Shown piece after piece: positions 1 through 9,718 of a stretch of DNA of 35,986 bases. Both the position numbers and the translations under genes were made by a program. Positions within the stretch are counted from its first letter, which is position 1. Every line of letters begins with the position of its first letter. Source of the DNA: a virus. The notes under the pieces were generated by a model. It was not told the origin of the DNA and did not search any database. It was given only the letters and a program-made list of their open reading frames with translations. The DNA lies in IMG/VR virus record IMGVR_UViG_3300043436_003356, positions 1-35,986 of that record; one strand, 5' to 3'.

Positions 1-242
1 TGTGCACTAGGCATAGTTTTCTTTGCATATGGTCCTTCAGATGGAATACCCTTTGTACGTGCGTATGTGAAGCCTACAGAACCAGGAATAGATCCACCCA
101 TTTGAAACTGTCCACCCCATGCAGGAGACTTCCATTGAGGACCATTAAAGGTTCCTTCACCAACAAACCCTGGTGGTAAACTTACTTTAGAATCATTAAA
201 ATTATCCAACCATCCAGTGGTTTGTTGAGTTTTATTTTTCAT
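1..242 (-). CDS. N-terminal fragment of a virion protein (cut by window edge)
   Basis: The reading frame starts at the ATG at 242-240 and runs off the left edge, giving about 80 residues. The visible part is rich in Gly, Pro and Ser and includes LPPGFVGEGTFNGPQW, SPAWGGQF and GSVGFTYAR. From memory this resembles the N-termini of large crAss-like tail or internal virion proteins that begin with a short Trp-Leu segment and a G/P-rich stretch; I could not verify this by search. Its start overlaps the end of the upstream HNH gene by 11 bases, so the two are probably translated together. The fragment is too short to assign a function. Confidence 0.75.
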   Translation of the reverse strand, partial: MKNKTQQTTGWLDNFNDSKVSLPPGFVGEGTFNGPQWKSPAWGGQFQMGGSIPGSVGFTYARTKGIPSEGPYAKKTMPSA

Positions 243-756
243 TTATATTATTTCTTCTATTGTTACAATTTTCCTTTTTAGTAACCCATCTACAATTATC
301 TGGTTCATAATTTCCATCATTATCTATTCTATCTATTTCTAGATATTTTTGGTATGTAGGATACATATCTTCAATGAATAAATTTATATCTTTCCATCTA
401 TTACATACTTTAATACCTCTACCTCCATAATATTTATTAGTTATATCATTACATCTATATAATATATTATTCCAAACACTATATAAAGGATGTTTTTTTT
501 GGCCATGTGTTATATTGTTTAAACACATTTTTTTCATTTTTTCTTTTTGCAAACATCCACAAGAAGTTTTATTAATCTTAACTTTATCTATTAGTGCTTC
601 AAACTGATTTCCACAAGAACATATAAATAAAGCTTTTCTTCTTTTACGAGTTCTTTTACTTTCTTCTGTTTTTAAAACAATTTTAGGAGAAACTTCTTTT
701 ATAAATGTACAATCACCTATTATATCTCCTTTAACATAATTTACTTTAGTTTTCAT
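232..756 (-). CDS. HNH homing-type endonuclease
   Basis: This 174-residue protein has a basic N-terminal part with a CSCG...SCGCL cysteine cluster (residues 46-69), suggesting a zinc-binding or DNA-binding module. A C-terminal HNH-like nuclease region follows (about 84-170), with the motifs YGGRGIKVCNRW, LEIDRIDNDGNYEPDN and CRWVT. These are typical of free-standing phage HNH endonucleases that cut DNA at intron-less or intron-containing alleles and spread by repair. It sits between two structural genes on the same strand, and its end overlaps the start of the next gene by 11 bases. It is probably a mobile gene inserted in the tail operon. The nuclease family call is fairly secure; the target is unknown. 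Confidence 0.85.
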   Translation of the reverse strand: MKTKVNYVKGDIIGDCTFIKEVSPKIVLKTEESKRTRKRRKALFICSCGNQFEALIDKVKINKTSCGCLQKEKMKKMCLNNITHGQKKHPLYSVWNNILYRCNDITNKYYGGRGIKVCNRWKDINLFIEDMYPTYQKYLEIDRIDNDGNYEPDNCRWVTKKENCNNRRNNINEK

Positions 757-809
757 AATAAATATTTATTTGTCCACCAAATGTAAGCATTTTTATATTA
801 TCTGACAAA

Positions 810-1676
810 TTATTTGTATGAAATCTGAGCTACTCCCAGGATGAATTGACTCACTAAGTGTGTTGTTGCAGAGTTATCAAGAATATGTCTCACCTTCAAT
901 TCTTTTGCTCTTATAGTTGCTTTCTTAAAACTTCTAGGACCATAGTCCATGTTCTCTTGATTCACTTCTTTATCTATTGACATAGACTCACATGATGATC
1001 TAAACAACGGAACTTGTGAACTCTTCTGTAATGCCCAGAATGTATTATACTGATAGAAGTTATCACTCTTTGTGTATGTGATTGTTTTACTATCTGTATT
1101 GTATATTGGATATTGCATGTAAGCACGCATGTCATTTAATGGTTTAGCTACAAGCTCAAGAACACCAGAACTCTGTTGTCCGTTATATAGAATAGCTTTA
1201 TTAAACCATTTGTCGTTTGTTTCTATTTTTAAATTAGAATCAAATGCTTCATATGGATTTCTTATGTATTCATATGCTTTTGTATAATCTTTTACATTCT
1301 GTAAAATCTCATCTTGGTATTGATAAGCAAATGGATATTCAATTATATATGGTTTTATGTTTCCATAGAAATGATTATAGATTTGTGTGTTTGTTAAATG
1401 TCTCCATAAACATGCTGTTTTAGATTGTTTATATCCAGCGTTTGAATATTCTGTATATAGAATATTTTTTAATGGGAAACTTTTTTCAAAAGAACAACTA
1501 CCATTTGATTTTAATATTATAACTGTAACTTTATTATCAACTAAATAAGTTTTACCTCTAATTAATTGTTTTCTACTTACATTATCTTCAATTAAATTTC
1601 CGTAATTATCGTAAACACTGAAAGGTCCTGTATTAGGACCTGTTTGTGTTAATTTTATTGTCACTTCTTTTTTCAT
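810..1676 (-). CDS. Tail-associated protein with N-terminal GPF module
   Basis: This 288-residue protein is not recognised as a whole. Residues 1-65 form a beta-rich module (TIKLTQTG..GPFSVYDN....VSRKQL..G.....KSNGSCS) that closely matches the first about 72 residues of the protein at 11,116-11,604, so the module is duplicated inside this genome. The remainder is rich in Tyr, Asn and Lys and has no motif I know. Its start codon overlaps the last base of the giant tail gene (1,676-7,528), so translation is probably coupled. The neighbour ends in a Thr/Ser tract, and in the 11,116 protein the same module is directly followed by such a tract. That suggests modular exchange. A structural tail role is inferred from context. 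Confidence 0.75.
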   Translation of the reverse strand: MKKEVTIKLTQTGPNTGPFSVYDNYGNLIEDNVSRKQLIRGKTYLVDNKVTVIILKSNGSCSFEKSFPLKNILYTEYSNAGYKQSKTACLWRHLTNTQIYNHFYGNIKPYIIEYPFAYQYQDEILQNVKDYTKAYEYIRNPYEAFDSNLKIETNDKWFNKAILYNGQQSSGVLELVAKPLNDMRAYMQYPIYNTDSKTITYTKSDNFYQYNTFWALQKSSQVPLFRSSCESMSIDKEVNQENMDYGPRSFKKATIRAKELKVRHILDNSATTHLVSQFILGVAQISYK

Positions 1677-4600
1677 TATATTGATGTAGTAGTTGTTGTT
1701 GTTGTACTAGTTGAAGAAGAACTTGTTGTTGTTGTTGTTGTAAGTCCTAATGGAACTGTAACACAATCCATAATTTGACTACCTGAAATCAACGATAGAC
1801 CTGTGTTTGAAATGTATAACAAATTAAACACTCCATCATTATTTAACATATACAAATCACCTAGCTTATCTATTAAATAAATATTACAATTACACTCATA
1901 TAAAATAATTCCTCCAACATTGTTTATTAATACATCATTTTCCAATGTTGCTGTAGCATAATCATATTGTGATATGTAATAGTCTGATGTAAATACATCT
2001 TGGTTAACAACAATTAATTTACCATTTGTTGTGTATAAAATGTTACTAGTTGCTTCTCTATCCGTTTGTAATGTAAACATTGTTGTAATTACAGCAGATG
2101 TTCCAGATATATTAATTTCTACAACTTCTTGTGGAGTGGTTGAATCTGTAATTGCAATTAACACATCATTACTGATTGCAACAATTCCTGAATTAATTGT
2201 AAACCCTAAAGGAAGAGATATTGCTCTATTAAAGATTGTTGTAAATGGATCTAATGTAATGTTCCATTCTTTAACCTCAGTATCTAATGACCATAATAAT
2301 GTATTGTTTATTGCTATTCCTTTTGCTGATATGTATTCTGGAACATCTAAATCTATCACTGTACCATCTTGTTTAAGTATAGATAAGTTAGAACTAGAAT
2401 TAACTATAACATCACAGCATTCTTCCATTATAGGTTGAATCGTTGTAGTGGTTGTTATAGTGCTACAAGAACATTCTGCAATTTCTATAATAACACCATT
2501 TTCAACATGATATACAATTTCTGAATTAGCACTTTCATCTGTATAATACCAACCATCAGGTATTACATTACAGCTAGTATCAAATATATTTTCATATACA
2601 GTTTGACCAATCTCTAAAGCAATAACACTAACTTCAATTGATGTAAACTCAAATGTTACACTTTCATCATTAAATAACCCCACTCCAGAACAAGCTTGTT
2701 GTAAACTAACTGTTGTATCAATTACATTTAAACTTAAGTCTATATATCCAGTTACAAAATTATATCCTTGAACTCCAAAAGGTCTTTGACAAATAGTTGT
2801 TGTAGTTGTTGGAGGAACAGTGATTATTGCATCTCCTTCAAGATTACATAATGTTTCAATAACTGTTCCATTAAGTGTACAATCTAACACTGTAGTTGTT
2901 GTAGTTGTTGTTGGTAAAGGTATAGGTACTGATGTTGTTGTAGATGTTGTAGTAGGAATATCTCTATCAAGTGTTCCAATTAAAGCTGTGAACGTAGCTT
3001 CTCCATTTACAGAATCACAACATCCGTTCAGTCCTGAATAGAAGAAATTATTTTCTGCTATATAGAAATTAGGGACATAACTGTGAAAACTCACCCAAGA
3101 CTTTGTATTGAAATTAAATGATATTGTAAATGATTTGTTACAGAAAAACTCTGAATCATCTAAATATACAACATCTCTAAATACAACATTGTTTATTGTA
3201 TTCTCAATATAAAACTCTTTTGTCTCTTCATCATATTTAATATCTTCATCTAATGGAACATAATCTAGTTTTGTAATAATCACTCTATCAAACTTAGCAT
3301 CATACACTCCATGTAAACCAATACCGTTAAAATGATTATCAACATCTACATTTCGAAAATATCTTAATATTTTAAATGGTAGATGATCTGTCATAAATCT
3401 ATTTACACCAGAACCAAATGCTGTAAGATCTACAGCTTGTGTTCCTGATATAAGAAATATTTGTCCTCTTTTAGCATCAACAGTGATTTGTCCTTGAGGA
3501 ATCTTTAACAAAAATACATTTTGTGTTCCTACATATCCAAGATCTGTTTCAGCAAAATCAACTGGAGGAGATGATGCAAACAATGTTGGGTTACCAATAT
3601 AAGCAGCTTGAGGATTACTTGTATCGATTGTAAGCATTGTGTTATATAACAATGATTTATTTTCAAATCTAGCAAGAATAGCTCTATTCTGAATACCATC
3701 TAAGGAAACAAGATCTCCATAGTTTTGTGGAAAATCATAATATGAAAGAGCTCTGTATATTAACCAGTTATTAACTTTGTTATCAGCATCTGTAAATTGT
3801 TTTTCAGAATATATTGTTCTAAATGGATAATTTGTTGAACATACACCTTTCCAATCAATTGGAAGATTTGTAAATGAATTTTCTCTATTTTGTTTAGAGA
3901 AAGTTACATTATAATAATATGTATTGTCTTGTTCAATTGGAACAAATGATTGTTGCACCCAACTATCAGGAATACCTGTACTTACATGTGGCCAAAAATC
4001 ACCTTCTCTATTATTAAATGCTTGTCTTAAGTCTGTATTGTAAGAACTCTCACAATAGAAACTAGGTACACCATATGCAAACATATAGAAATATCCATCA
4101 TAATAAGTTAACTCACTAGGTGAATTAACACTAGTATATTGTGTTGTATCATTAGGGCAATCAAAATTATTAGCTTTATATGATATAAAGTTTACTAATT
4201 GTGTATTTGCTGCTGTTGCATTTGTTAATACACTTCTTGCAGAATGCCAGTATTTTGGATATGCAATGTTTCCTATTGCATCATAGAAAACATCAGAGTC
4301 ATCAGGAGCATTCACTCTATTTTCTAAAAAGAATGGTAGTTTTGTTTTAAATGCAAACTTACTAATAAATGTATCTCCTCCAAACACCGTTGATTCTTCA
4401 GGAGTGAATTGTGAAAACATTATCTGAAATCCTGTATCTACTTTCTCATATGAATATATTTGACCCCATTGTCCAGGAACAATATTTTTAATTGATCCAT
4501 AATATGAAACAACATTAATATCTTGTTCTCTTTGTGGAGTGGCACAAGCATTTGTTCCTCCAATTGTAAATCTAGAATTATCTTCAATCAAAGGATTTCC

Positions 4601-7528
4601 TAAATACAATAATGAATTTGTTTCACTTGGAAATGGTAAAGTTTCATCTGTTTTTAAATAAACAGAAGTTTCTCTATTATAATTATTGATATTAAAATCA
4701 TCACCAACGTTTTGTAATCCAGGAATTAAATATCTTTTGATATCAAGACTTCTTTGTTTGATTCCAAGATTATTGTAAACAGGTGAATGATATCCATAAC
4801 TAGCAATAGAATTAAATGAATAAGCATAATTCTTTCTAGTGATACCATTTACATATATTTCTAAGTAAGCTTGATAAGCTGCAAACACAGCATTTATATC
4901 TTCTCGACCTATAGTTGAAGAACTTTGTAATGCAACTTGTTGAGCTTCTTTACTTAGAAGTCTATACTTAGCATTGTTTCTCACTTCAACAAAATGAGCT
5001 TTTCCTCCTCCATACATTACATTCTCAAGTTTCAACACTTCTCCTAAGAATGGTTGTCCAAAAGATGTTTCTGGAGAATTGAATATTTGTCTATTAGCAA
5101 GATTTTCTGATAAAGGTTTTAATGGTTCTTCTTCTTCACAATCCCCCACTCTAACTTCTCCATTTTTTGTTTTTATATAAGCACCACTGTTACCAGCACA
5201 TTGTACAGGTTCAGTATCTACTCTTACGTATATTAAAAATCCTCTTCCTGATCCTTGCCATGGTCCAGAAATAGAGCCTTCAACAGCATCATTCCAACAA
5301 GATCTAGTTCCTGCTCTTCCGTTTTTTGTTTCTACAGTCCAAATATCATAATTAGCATATCTAGAATATGCTACACATTTATCTTTTTCAGGAACATACT
5401 CCCATGGGTTAAGTGGGTTATTTTGATAAGAAGCATACCCATAAGCAATAGGACCTCTTCTTCCTCTTTGTTGTTCTATTTCATTAAAAACACCTTCTCC
5501 TAAAAATGTAGGTTTTGTTATTGAACAAAGTCTTAATGGAGCATCATCTAGATAAAGTTGTCTAATTTTTTGTGTAGTAATTTTATTTGTATTACAATCT
5601 GTAAATTTTACTTCTATATAAGGTCCTAGTTCATCTTCTTTATTAAATTTACGAACAACAATATCAAATGGTTGACATACATCAAAATATGCATTATTAT
5701 TAGCATTTAAAAAAGGATCTTCTTTAAGATCGTTATATGGATAGTTTGGATAATAATATGTTTCTTCTTCTTTAACATAACTTCCTACATTACGAAGAAT
5801 ACCTTTAGCAACAATAGATTTATTTGTTCCTCTATCTCCTCTAACTATTTTATATCCTACAACATCATCTTTTTCTTCATTTGTTAAATCAGACTCTTGA
5901 ACTAATTGTATAATTTGTTGATTATTAATTTTTACACCAAGTGGATAAACTGCACTACTTTGTTGCAATTCCACTTGATATTTGTCTGAAACAATTACAG
6001 GAACAGATGATTCAAATGCAGGACTAATTAATATATCTGGAAACTTATGATGTCTAATTTGTTGATTAGCTAATTCTCCCCACACTTCTACATTACAAGG
6101 ATATGTTTCTGTAGATTCCCAATATGCAAATTGTCCATATTGATATGGTCCTTTGTAAGAAGGGTCTGGAGAATATTCTGGATAGGTTCCTGTTACAGAA
6201 GCTGTATTATATATTTTCCAATAAGGAGCAGAAGTTCCTTCTCCTATAAAATCAGGATTTGTGTTTGGAACATCTGGTTGACTTATTATTTCATTGTTTG
6301 TTTGTCTTCTACCTGGAATATGGAAACCATCTGTTTGTTTTCCATTCTTTAACAAGAAAACAATTTCAAATGCATACACCTCATCTCTTAAATATCCTCT
6401 AAGATTTGTAGCATTAAATTCATCTGCATAGTTTTCTGTAGATGGGATTCTCCAACTTTCCCATTGAAGAGTTATTTGATTAGCTATCTTCTGATAGTTA
6501 ACTCTATCAATAGCTGTTAATTGGTCCCATACTAATATGTCTTGAACCACTGTAATATCTTGTGCTACATCATAATAAGGAAACTTTTCAAAAATATCAT
6601 TTATAGAAAGTCTTATGTCGGTTTTATTTTGTCCTGTATAAGTTATTTGTTGTGTAAAATTATCTATGAAGTATGTTCCAACTAACTCAACAGATGAAAT
6701 AGCATTAATTGTTTTTATAACTGCTAAGTTATAATATTGATATTTTCCAGATACATCTAAATTGGTAACGTCAATCACAATAGACTTACCTACTGGGTAG
6801 TTAAAATTTACAGATGTAAAATTTGGATCTGCAATAGGTGTAGGGTTTGTTACAGAATAATAAGAAGTGAAAGGATTACCTTGAGCATCTGCATATTGTA
6901 CAGCAAATTGATAAGTTCCTGCTACAAGATCTCCTCCTGATATAACATCAGTGATTTCTAATTGAGGAATGTTAAAGTTGGGTTGTATTTTTAATTTATT
7001 ACAATCTAATTCATTTAATGTAAATACACCACAAGTGTTAGGAATAATTTCTGTTACATATGGAACATTATCAATGTCCATATATCTTCTAGCATTTAAT
7101 CCATCTGTCCAATATATTTCTGTAGAACAGTTTGTTATCCTGTGTACAACTTTATGAATTGGATAGTCAATATTAAAATTCAAACAATCAGCATTTACAA
7201 TTGTTCTGTAAACACAATCGTTACCAATCATTTGTCCAATCTCACTTTGCCCTGTAGAAGAATTAACAATAAAGAATATAACTTTATTTCTTTCTTGTAT
7301 GAAATGACTTCCAATTAATGAATATCCATCAGGAAAACTTACACATAGTTCATTCCCTGGCTCATTCTGATAATTAACAGAACTAGCATCAAAGTTTTCA
7401 ACAGCAGCGTTTAATGCATATGTAAGTGTACCTGGTTTAATTTGGTTCAAAGTTTGATCCATATTAAGCCCTACAGTAGCACTATTGAATTCTTGTCTTA
7501 TATTTCCTTGTTGTTGTTCTTCAGCCAT
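1676..7528 (-). CDS. Giant tail protein (muzzle-like candidate)
   Basis: At 1,950 residues this is the largest protein in the window. It begins MAEEQQQGNIRQEFNSATVG and continues as mostly beta-type sequence rich in Asn, Tyr, Gly and Thr, without transmembrane segments. In the cultured crAss-like phage phi-crAss001 a very large protein of the distal tail is called the muzzle; size and position after ring-like proteins fit such a role, but I cannot show homology. The last about 430 residues are split by Thr/Ser tracts at about residues 1520-1550, 1573-1580, 1690-1700 and 1929-1950, which separate small modules. The protein ends inside a tract (...TTTTTSI). It lies 5 bases after the 7,534-8,502 gene and overlaps the next gene by one base. 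The coding call is very secure and the function moderately so. Confidence 0.8.
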   Translation of the reverse strand: MAEEQQQGNIRQEFNSATVGLNMDQTLNQIKPGTLTYALNAAVENFDASSVNYQNEPGNELCVSFPDGYSLIGSHFIQERNKVIFFIVNSSTGQSEIGQMIGNDCVYRTIVNADCLNFNIDYPIHKVVHRITNCSTEIYWTDGLNARRYMDIDNVPYVTEIIPNTCGVFTLNELDCNKLKIQPNFNIPQLEITDVISGGDLVAGTYQFAVQYADAQGNPFTSYYSVTNPTPIADPNFTSVNFNYPVGKSIVIDVTNLDVSGKYQYYNLAVIKTINAISSVELVGTYFIDNFTQQITYTGQNKTDIRLSINDIFEKFPYYDVAQDITVVQDILVWDQLTAIDRVNYQKIANQITLQWESWRIPSTENYADEFNATNLRGYLRDEVYAFEIVFLLKNGKQTDGFHIPGRRQTNNEIISQPDVPNTNPDFIGEGTSAPYWKIYNTASVTGTYPEYSPDPSYKGPYQYGQFAYWESTETYPCNVEVWGELANQQIRHHKFPDILISPAFESSVPVIVSDKYQVELQQSSAVYPLGVKINNQQIIQLVQESDLTNEEKDDVVGYKIVRGDRGTNKSIVAKGILRNVGSYVKEEETYYYPNYPYNDLKEDPFLNANNNAYFDVCQPFDIVVRKFNKEDELGPYIEVKFTDCNTNKITTQKIRQLYLDDAPLRLCSITKPTFLGEGVFNEIEQQRGRRGPIAYGYASYQNNPLNPWEYVPEKDKCVAYSRYANYDIWTVETKNGRAGTRSCWNDAVEGSISGPWQGSGRGFLIYVRVDTEPVQCAGNSGAYIKTKNGEVRVGDCEEEEPLKPLSENLANRQIFNSPETSFGQPFLGEVLKLENVMYGGGKAHFVEVRNNAKYRLLSKEAQQVALQSSSTIGREDINAVFAAYQAYLEIYVNGITRKNYAYSFNSIASYGYHSPVYNNLGIKQRSLDIKRYLIPGLQNVGDDFNINNYNRETSVYLKTDETLPFPSETNSLLYLGNPLIEDNSRFTIGGTNACATPQREQDINVVSYYGSIKNIVPGQWGQIYSYEKVDTGFQIMFSQFTPEESTVFGGDTFISKFAFKTKLPFFLENRVNAPDDSDVFYDAIGNIAYPKYWHSARSVLTNATAANTQLVNFISYKANNFDCPNDTTQYTSVNSPSELTYYDGYFYMFAYGVPSFYCESSYNTDLRQAFNNREGDFWPHVSTGIPDSWVQQSFVPIEQDNTYYYNVTFSKQNRENSFTNLPIDWKGVCSTNYPFRTIYSEKQFTDADNKVNNWLIYRALSYYDFPQNYGDLVSLDGIQNRAILARFENKSLLYNTMLTIDTSNPQAAYIGNPTLFASSPPVDFAETDLGYVGTQNVFLLKIPQGQITVDAKRGQIFLISGTQAVDLTAFGSGVNRFMTDHLPFKILRYFRNVDVDNHFNGIGLHGVYDAKFDRVIITKLDYVPLDEDIKYDEETKEFYIENTINNVVFRDVVYLDDSEFFCNKSFTISFNFNTKSWVSFHSYVPNFYIAENNFFYSGLNGCCDSVNGEATFTALIGTLDRDIPTTTSTTTSVPIPLPTTTTTTTVLDCTLNGTVIETLCNLEGDAIITVPPTTTTTICQRPFGVQGYNFVTGYIDLSLNVIDTTVSLQQACSGVGLFNDESVTFEFTSIEVSVIALEIGQTVYENIFDTSCNVIPDGWYYTDESANSEIVYHVENGVIIEIAECSCSTITTTTTIQPIMEECCDVIVNSSSNLSILKQDGTVIDLDVPEYISAKGIAINNTLLWSLDTEVKEWNITLDPFTTIFNRAISLPLGFTINSGIVAISNDVLIAITDSTTPQEVVEINISGTSAVITTMFTLQTDREATSNILYTTNGKLIVVNQDVFTSDYYISQYDYATATLENDVLINNVGGIILYECNCNIYLIDKLGDLYMLNNDGVFNLLYISNTGLSLISGSQIMDCVTVPLGLTTTTTTSSSSTSTTTTTTTSI

Positions 7529-7533
7529 AATGA

Positions 7534-8502
7534 TTAATTATTACGTCTTCTTCCATAACGATTAGTTCTGCTAGGAAGCTCATACATATTAAATCTATTA
7601 AGATCGTTTTTGATTCTTCTTTGTTTCTCCCAAGGAGATTGTTTCTTCATTTCAATCTCAGCCATGATGTATGCTTCTTCATAAGCTTGTTTGTGATACA
7701 TCATTTTTTGTTGAAGTTGATTGAAAGTTTCATCATTAGTTTGATTTGTAAGCATTTCAAACACCTTAAACTTAATGAATGCTTCTATATACTCTCTTAT
7801 ACGATAATTGTCAGGAATCATTTGATTTCCTATATCATCATATTCTGTAGCATAGAATAATAAATGAACTGTTCCATTTCTGAAATTAGTTACAAACTTA
7901 TTATCTCTAATATCAAAACTATCATAACTAGCAGCTCCAGGAGTAAATTGATGAATAGGAGGAGCTTCTGCATACATTTCCCAGTTATTTGTATATTCCA
8001 CTCCACAATTTTTTCTTGCAGAAATATTACCAGGTCTAAGTAAATACTCATGAGTAAATGCTCTAGCTACACTATTGTTTGTTTTATATACAGCTTGTAC
8101 TAACTCAGGCATACATGAAGGACATCCTGTTGTACATTCAAGATTTGTACAAGGAGTTCCATTTGAAATAACTGGACTCACTTGAATAGTGGTAGCACTA
8201 GCTGCTTGAGAATAAAATGAGTTAGCTGATTGATAAGGATAACCATTAACTTCTGTACACATCCATGCTTCTCTAACAGCAAAAAAGTTATCAGGAAGTC
8301 TAGCTTCAAAATCTTCTATAAAGAGAATTTCTTCACTAATCACAAATGTAGTTCGTCCTAACTTTCTTAGAGCTTTGTCTAAGTAAGTAGGAAACAAAAG
8401 ATCATCCACTGCAGCAGTATCAAAATAACTCTTAAGTTCTTCTTTAACTGTTGAATAGACAGGCTCTGGGGATACGAAATTATATTTATAGTAGTATGAC
8501 AT
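7534..8502 (-). CDS. Head-tail connector / tail ring-like protein
   Basis: This 322-residue protein has an N-terminal half reminiscent of phage tail tubular or P22 gp4-like connector proteins: an N-terminal helix pair (TVKEELKSYFDT, YLDKALRKLGRTTF) followed by beta segments (LPDNFFAVREAWM). A CxxxxCTTGCPSC cluster around residues 118-131 may bind metal. The C-terminal helical part (IREYIEAFIKFKVFEMLTNQ and KKMMYHKQAYEEAYIMAEIE) ends in an Arg-rich tail. It sits between the 159-residue gene and the giant tail gene. In crAss-like virions several ring proteins occupy this region of the gene map; assignment to one particular ring is not possible here. Confidence 0.65.
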   Translation of the reverse strand: MSYYYKYNFVSPEPVYSTVKEELKSYFDTAAVDDLLFPTYLDKALRKLGRTTFVISEEILFIEDFEARLPDNFFAVREAWMCTEVNGYPYQSANSFYSQAASATTIQVSPVISNGTPCTNLECTTGCPSCMPELVQAVYKTNNSVARAFTHEYLLRPGNISARKNCGVEYTNNWEMYAEAPPIHQFTPGAASYDSFDIRDNKFVTNFRNGTVHLLFYATEYDDIGNQMIPDNYRIREYIEAFIKFKVFEMLTNQTNDETFNQLQQKMMYHKQAYEEAYIMAEIEMKKQSPWEKQRRIKNDLNRFNMYELPSRTNRYGRRRNN

Positions 8503-8508
8503 AGTTCA

Positions 8509-8988
8509 TTATTTTTTCCATTCTCGGTAAATATTTTGGTACTTATCGTTGGTTTTTATGTAATGTGATAACAGTCTTGATGTAAGTCTGGAAGGTTTGA
8601 AATACCATAAATCAGAGTGTCTGAAACGTGCTGTATTTTTAAACCACATCCAACCAAAGAAATATCCTTCTGTATGATAGTTAAAGTTGTATATCACCTT
8701 TCCTTTCTCTCTAGTTTTTTGCCAATCAATTGGTAGATTCACAAACTCTTTACCATCTACATTATTCTTTAACTTTCTTCTTTTCTTTTTATTAATTGAG
8801 AACTCTCCAAATCCATAAGGTAGCTTTGCTTTCTCTCCTGTTTCTAAAATATATTCTTTAAAAGATTCATTGAATGTGTAGAGAATATTTCTCCACTCAT
8901 CGTATGTAAGTTTTATAGAAGGATGTTTTTTACAAAACTTATTATAGTTTTCCTTACTAGAACTTCTCCAATCAATCTTTGTTCTCAT
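8509..8988 (-). CDS. Conserved-looking basic protein of the tail-connector cluster
   Basis: This 159-residue, strongly basic protein is rich in aromatics and Lys/Arg. It has an N-terminal helical part (KLTYDEWRNILYTFNESFKEYI) and a central GFGEFSINKKKRRK segment that faintly recalls the GFG arm of HU/IHF-type DNA-binding proteins. The C-terminal half is Trp/Tyr/Phe-rich (HTEGYFFGWMWFKN, DLWYFKPSRL). Its start overlaps the stop of the upstream gene by one base (TAATG type). I do not recognise a defined family. A small virion or DNA-binding protein of the head-tail junction is possible, but only on context. Confidence 0.65.
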   Translation of the reverse strand: MRTKIDWRSSSKENYNKFCKKHPSIKLTYDEWRNILYTFNESFKEYILETGEKAKLPYGFGEFSINKKKRRKLKNNVDGKEFVNLPIDWQKTREKGKVIYNFNYHTEGYFFGWMWFKNTARFRHSDLWYFKPSRLTSRLLSHYIKTNDKYQNIYREWKK

Positions 8989-9716
8989 TAATTAGTTGGT
9001 TTTGAGTTTGGAGCTTGACCATCTATTCCTTCTGAACTTACATCAGTCTTAAGATTGAAATATGTAGATAGAAGTTTTTGTGAAGTAAGCTGTAATACTT
9101 GTTGTTCTAAATATCCAGGAAGAGCAAACTCTTTATCTAATGGATTTTTACATATTTCATCCAATGTATAATCTGAACTCCCACATCCACATTCTGGATA
9201 CATGATTTCATTTTCAACATCTTCTTCAAAGAATGCTACAAATCTAATTGATTTAATCATTGGATTGTTTATATAAAGATATCCATTAGTGATCCAGTAA
9301 TATTCTTCTTTCTTGATTACAGGAAGCTTCAATAGATTTATGTATCTATTAACAGATATTTCTTTTAATTTCTTTCCTTGGCCACCTAATGCATTAATAG
9401 AATAAACTCCTTGTATTACATATTGGTAATTACCTTCTGATATACGTGGAAGTTTAAGTTTAGTTCTAGCAATAGTGCATTCATCTACATAGTTACAACA
9501 TTCAGAGATAGGTACTTCTATCATCTCTAAACATGGAATAGTAGTGAACAATGTATCAGTTGCCCAAAGTTTTCTAAGATTGGTTTCTCTTTTAATGAGT
9601 AATAGAGCATTGTTTCTGATCTCAGAAGCAATAGCTCTATCTGTAATAAGACTATCTGTAGAAAGTATCTTGTGGACACTTCTAACATCTGATACTAATT
9701 TTCTTAATGTTGCCAT
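8988..9716 (-). CDS. Tail ring / connector-like protein
   Basis: This 242-residue protein starts MATLRKLVSDVRSVHKILST and continues with LITDRAIASEIRNNALLLIK and NLRKLWATDTLFTTIPCLEM. That arrangement is familiar from conserved connector-region proteins of crAss-like phages (recall, not verified). The central part is beta-rich (YQYVIQGVYSIN, YYWITNGYLYINNP), and a CGCGS cluster lies near residue 175. It follows the metallophosphoesterase gene by two bases and overlaps the next gene by one. It is probably one of the small ring or adaptor proteins between portal and tail. Confidence 0.65.
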   Translation of the reverse strand: MATLRKLVSDVRSVHKILSTDSLITDRAIASEIRNNALLLIKRETNLRKLWATDTLFTTIPCLEMIEVPISECCNYVDECTIARTKLKLPRISEGNYQYVIQGVYSINALGGQGKKLKEISVNRYINLLKLPVIKKEEYYWITNGYLYINNPMIKSIRFVAFFEEDVENEIMYPECGCGSSDYTLDEICKNPLDKEFALPGYLEQQVLQLTSQKLLSTYFNLKTDVSSEGIDGQAPNSKPTN

Positions 9717-9718
9717 AG

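Noticed and set aside
2031-2438. 135-codon plus-strand frame inside the giant tail gene
   Set aside because: It lies opposite a long, clearly coding frame and has no features of its own.
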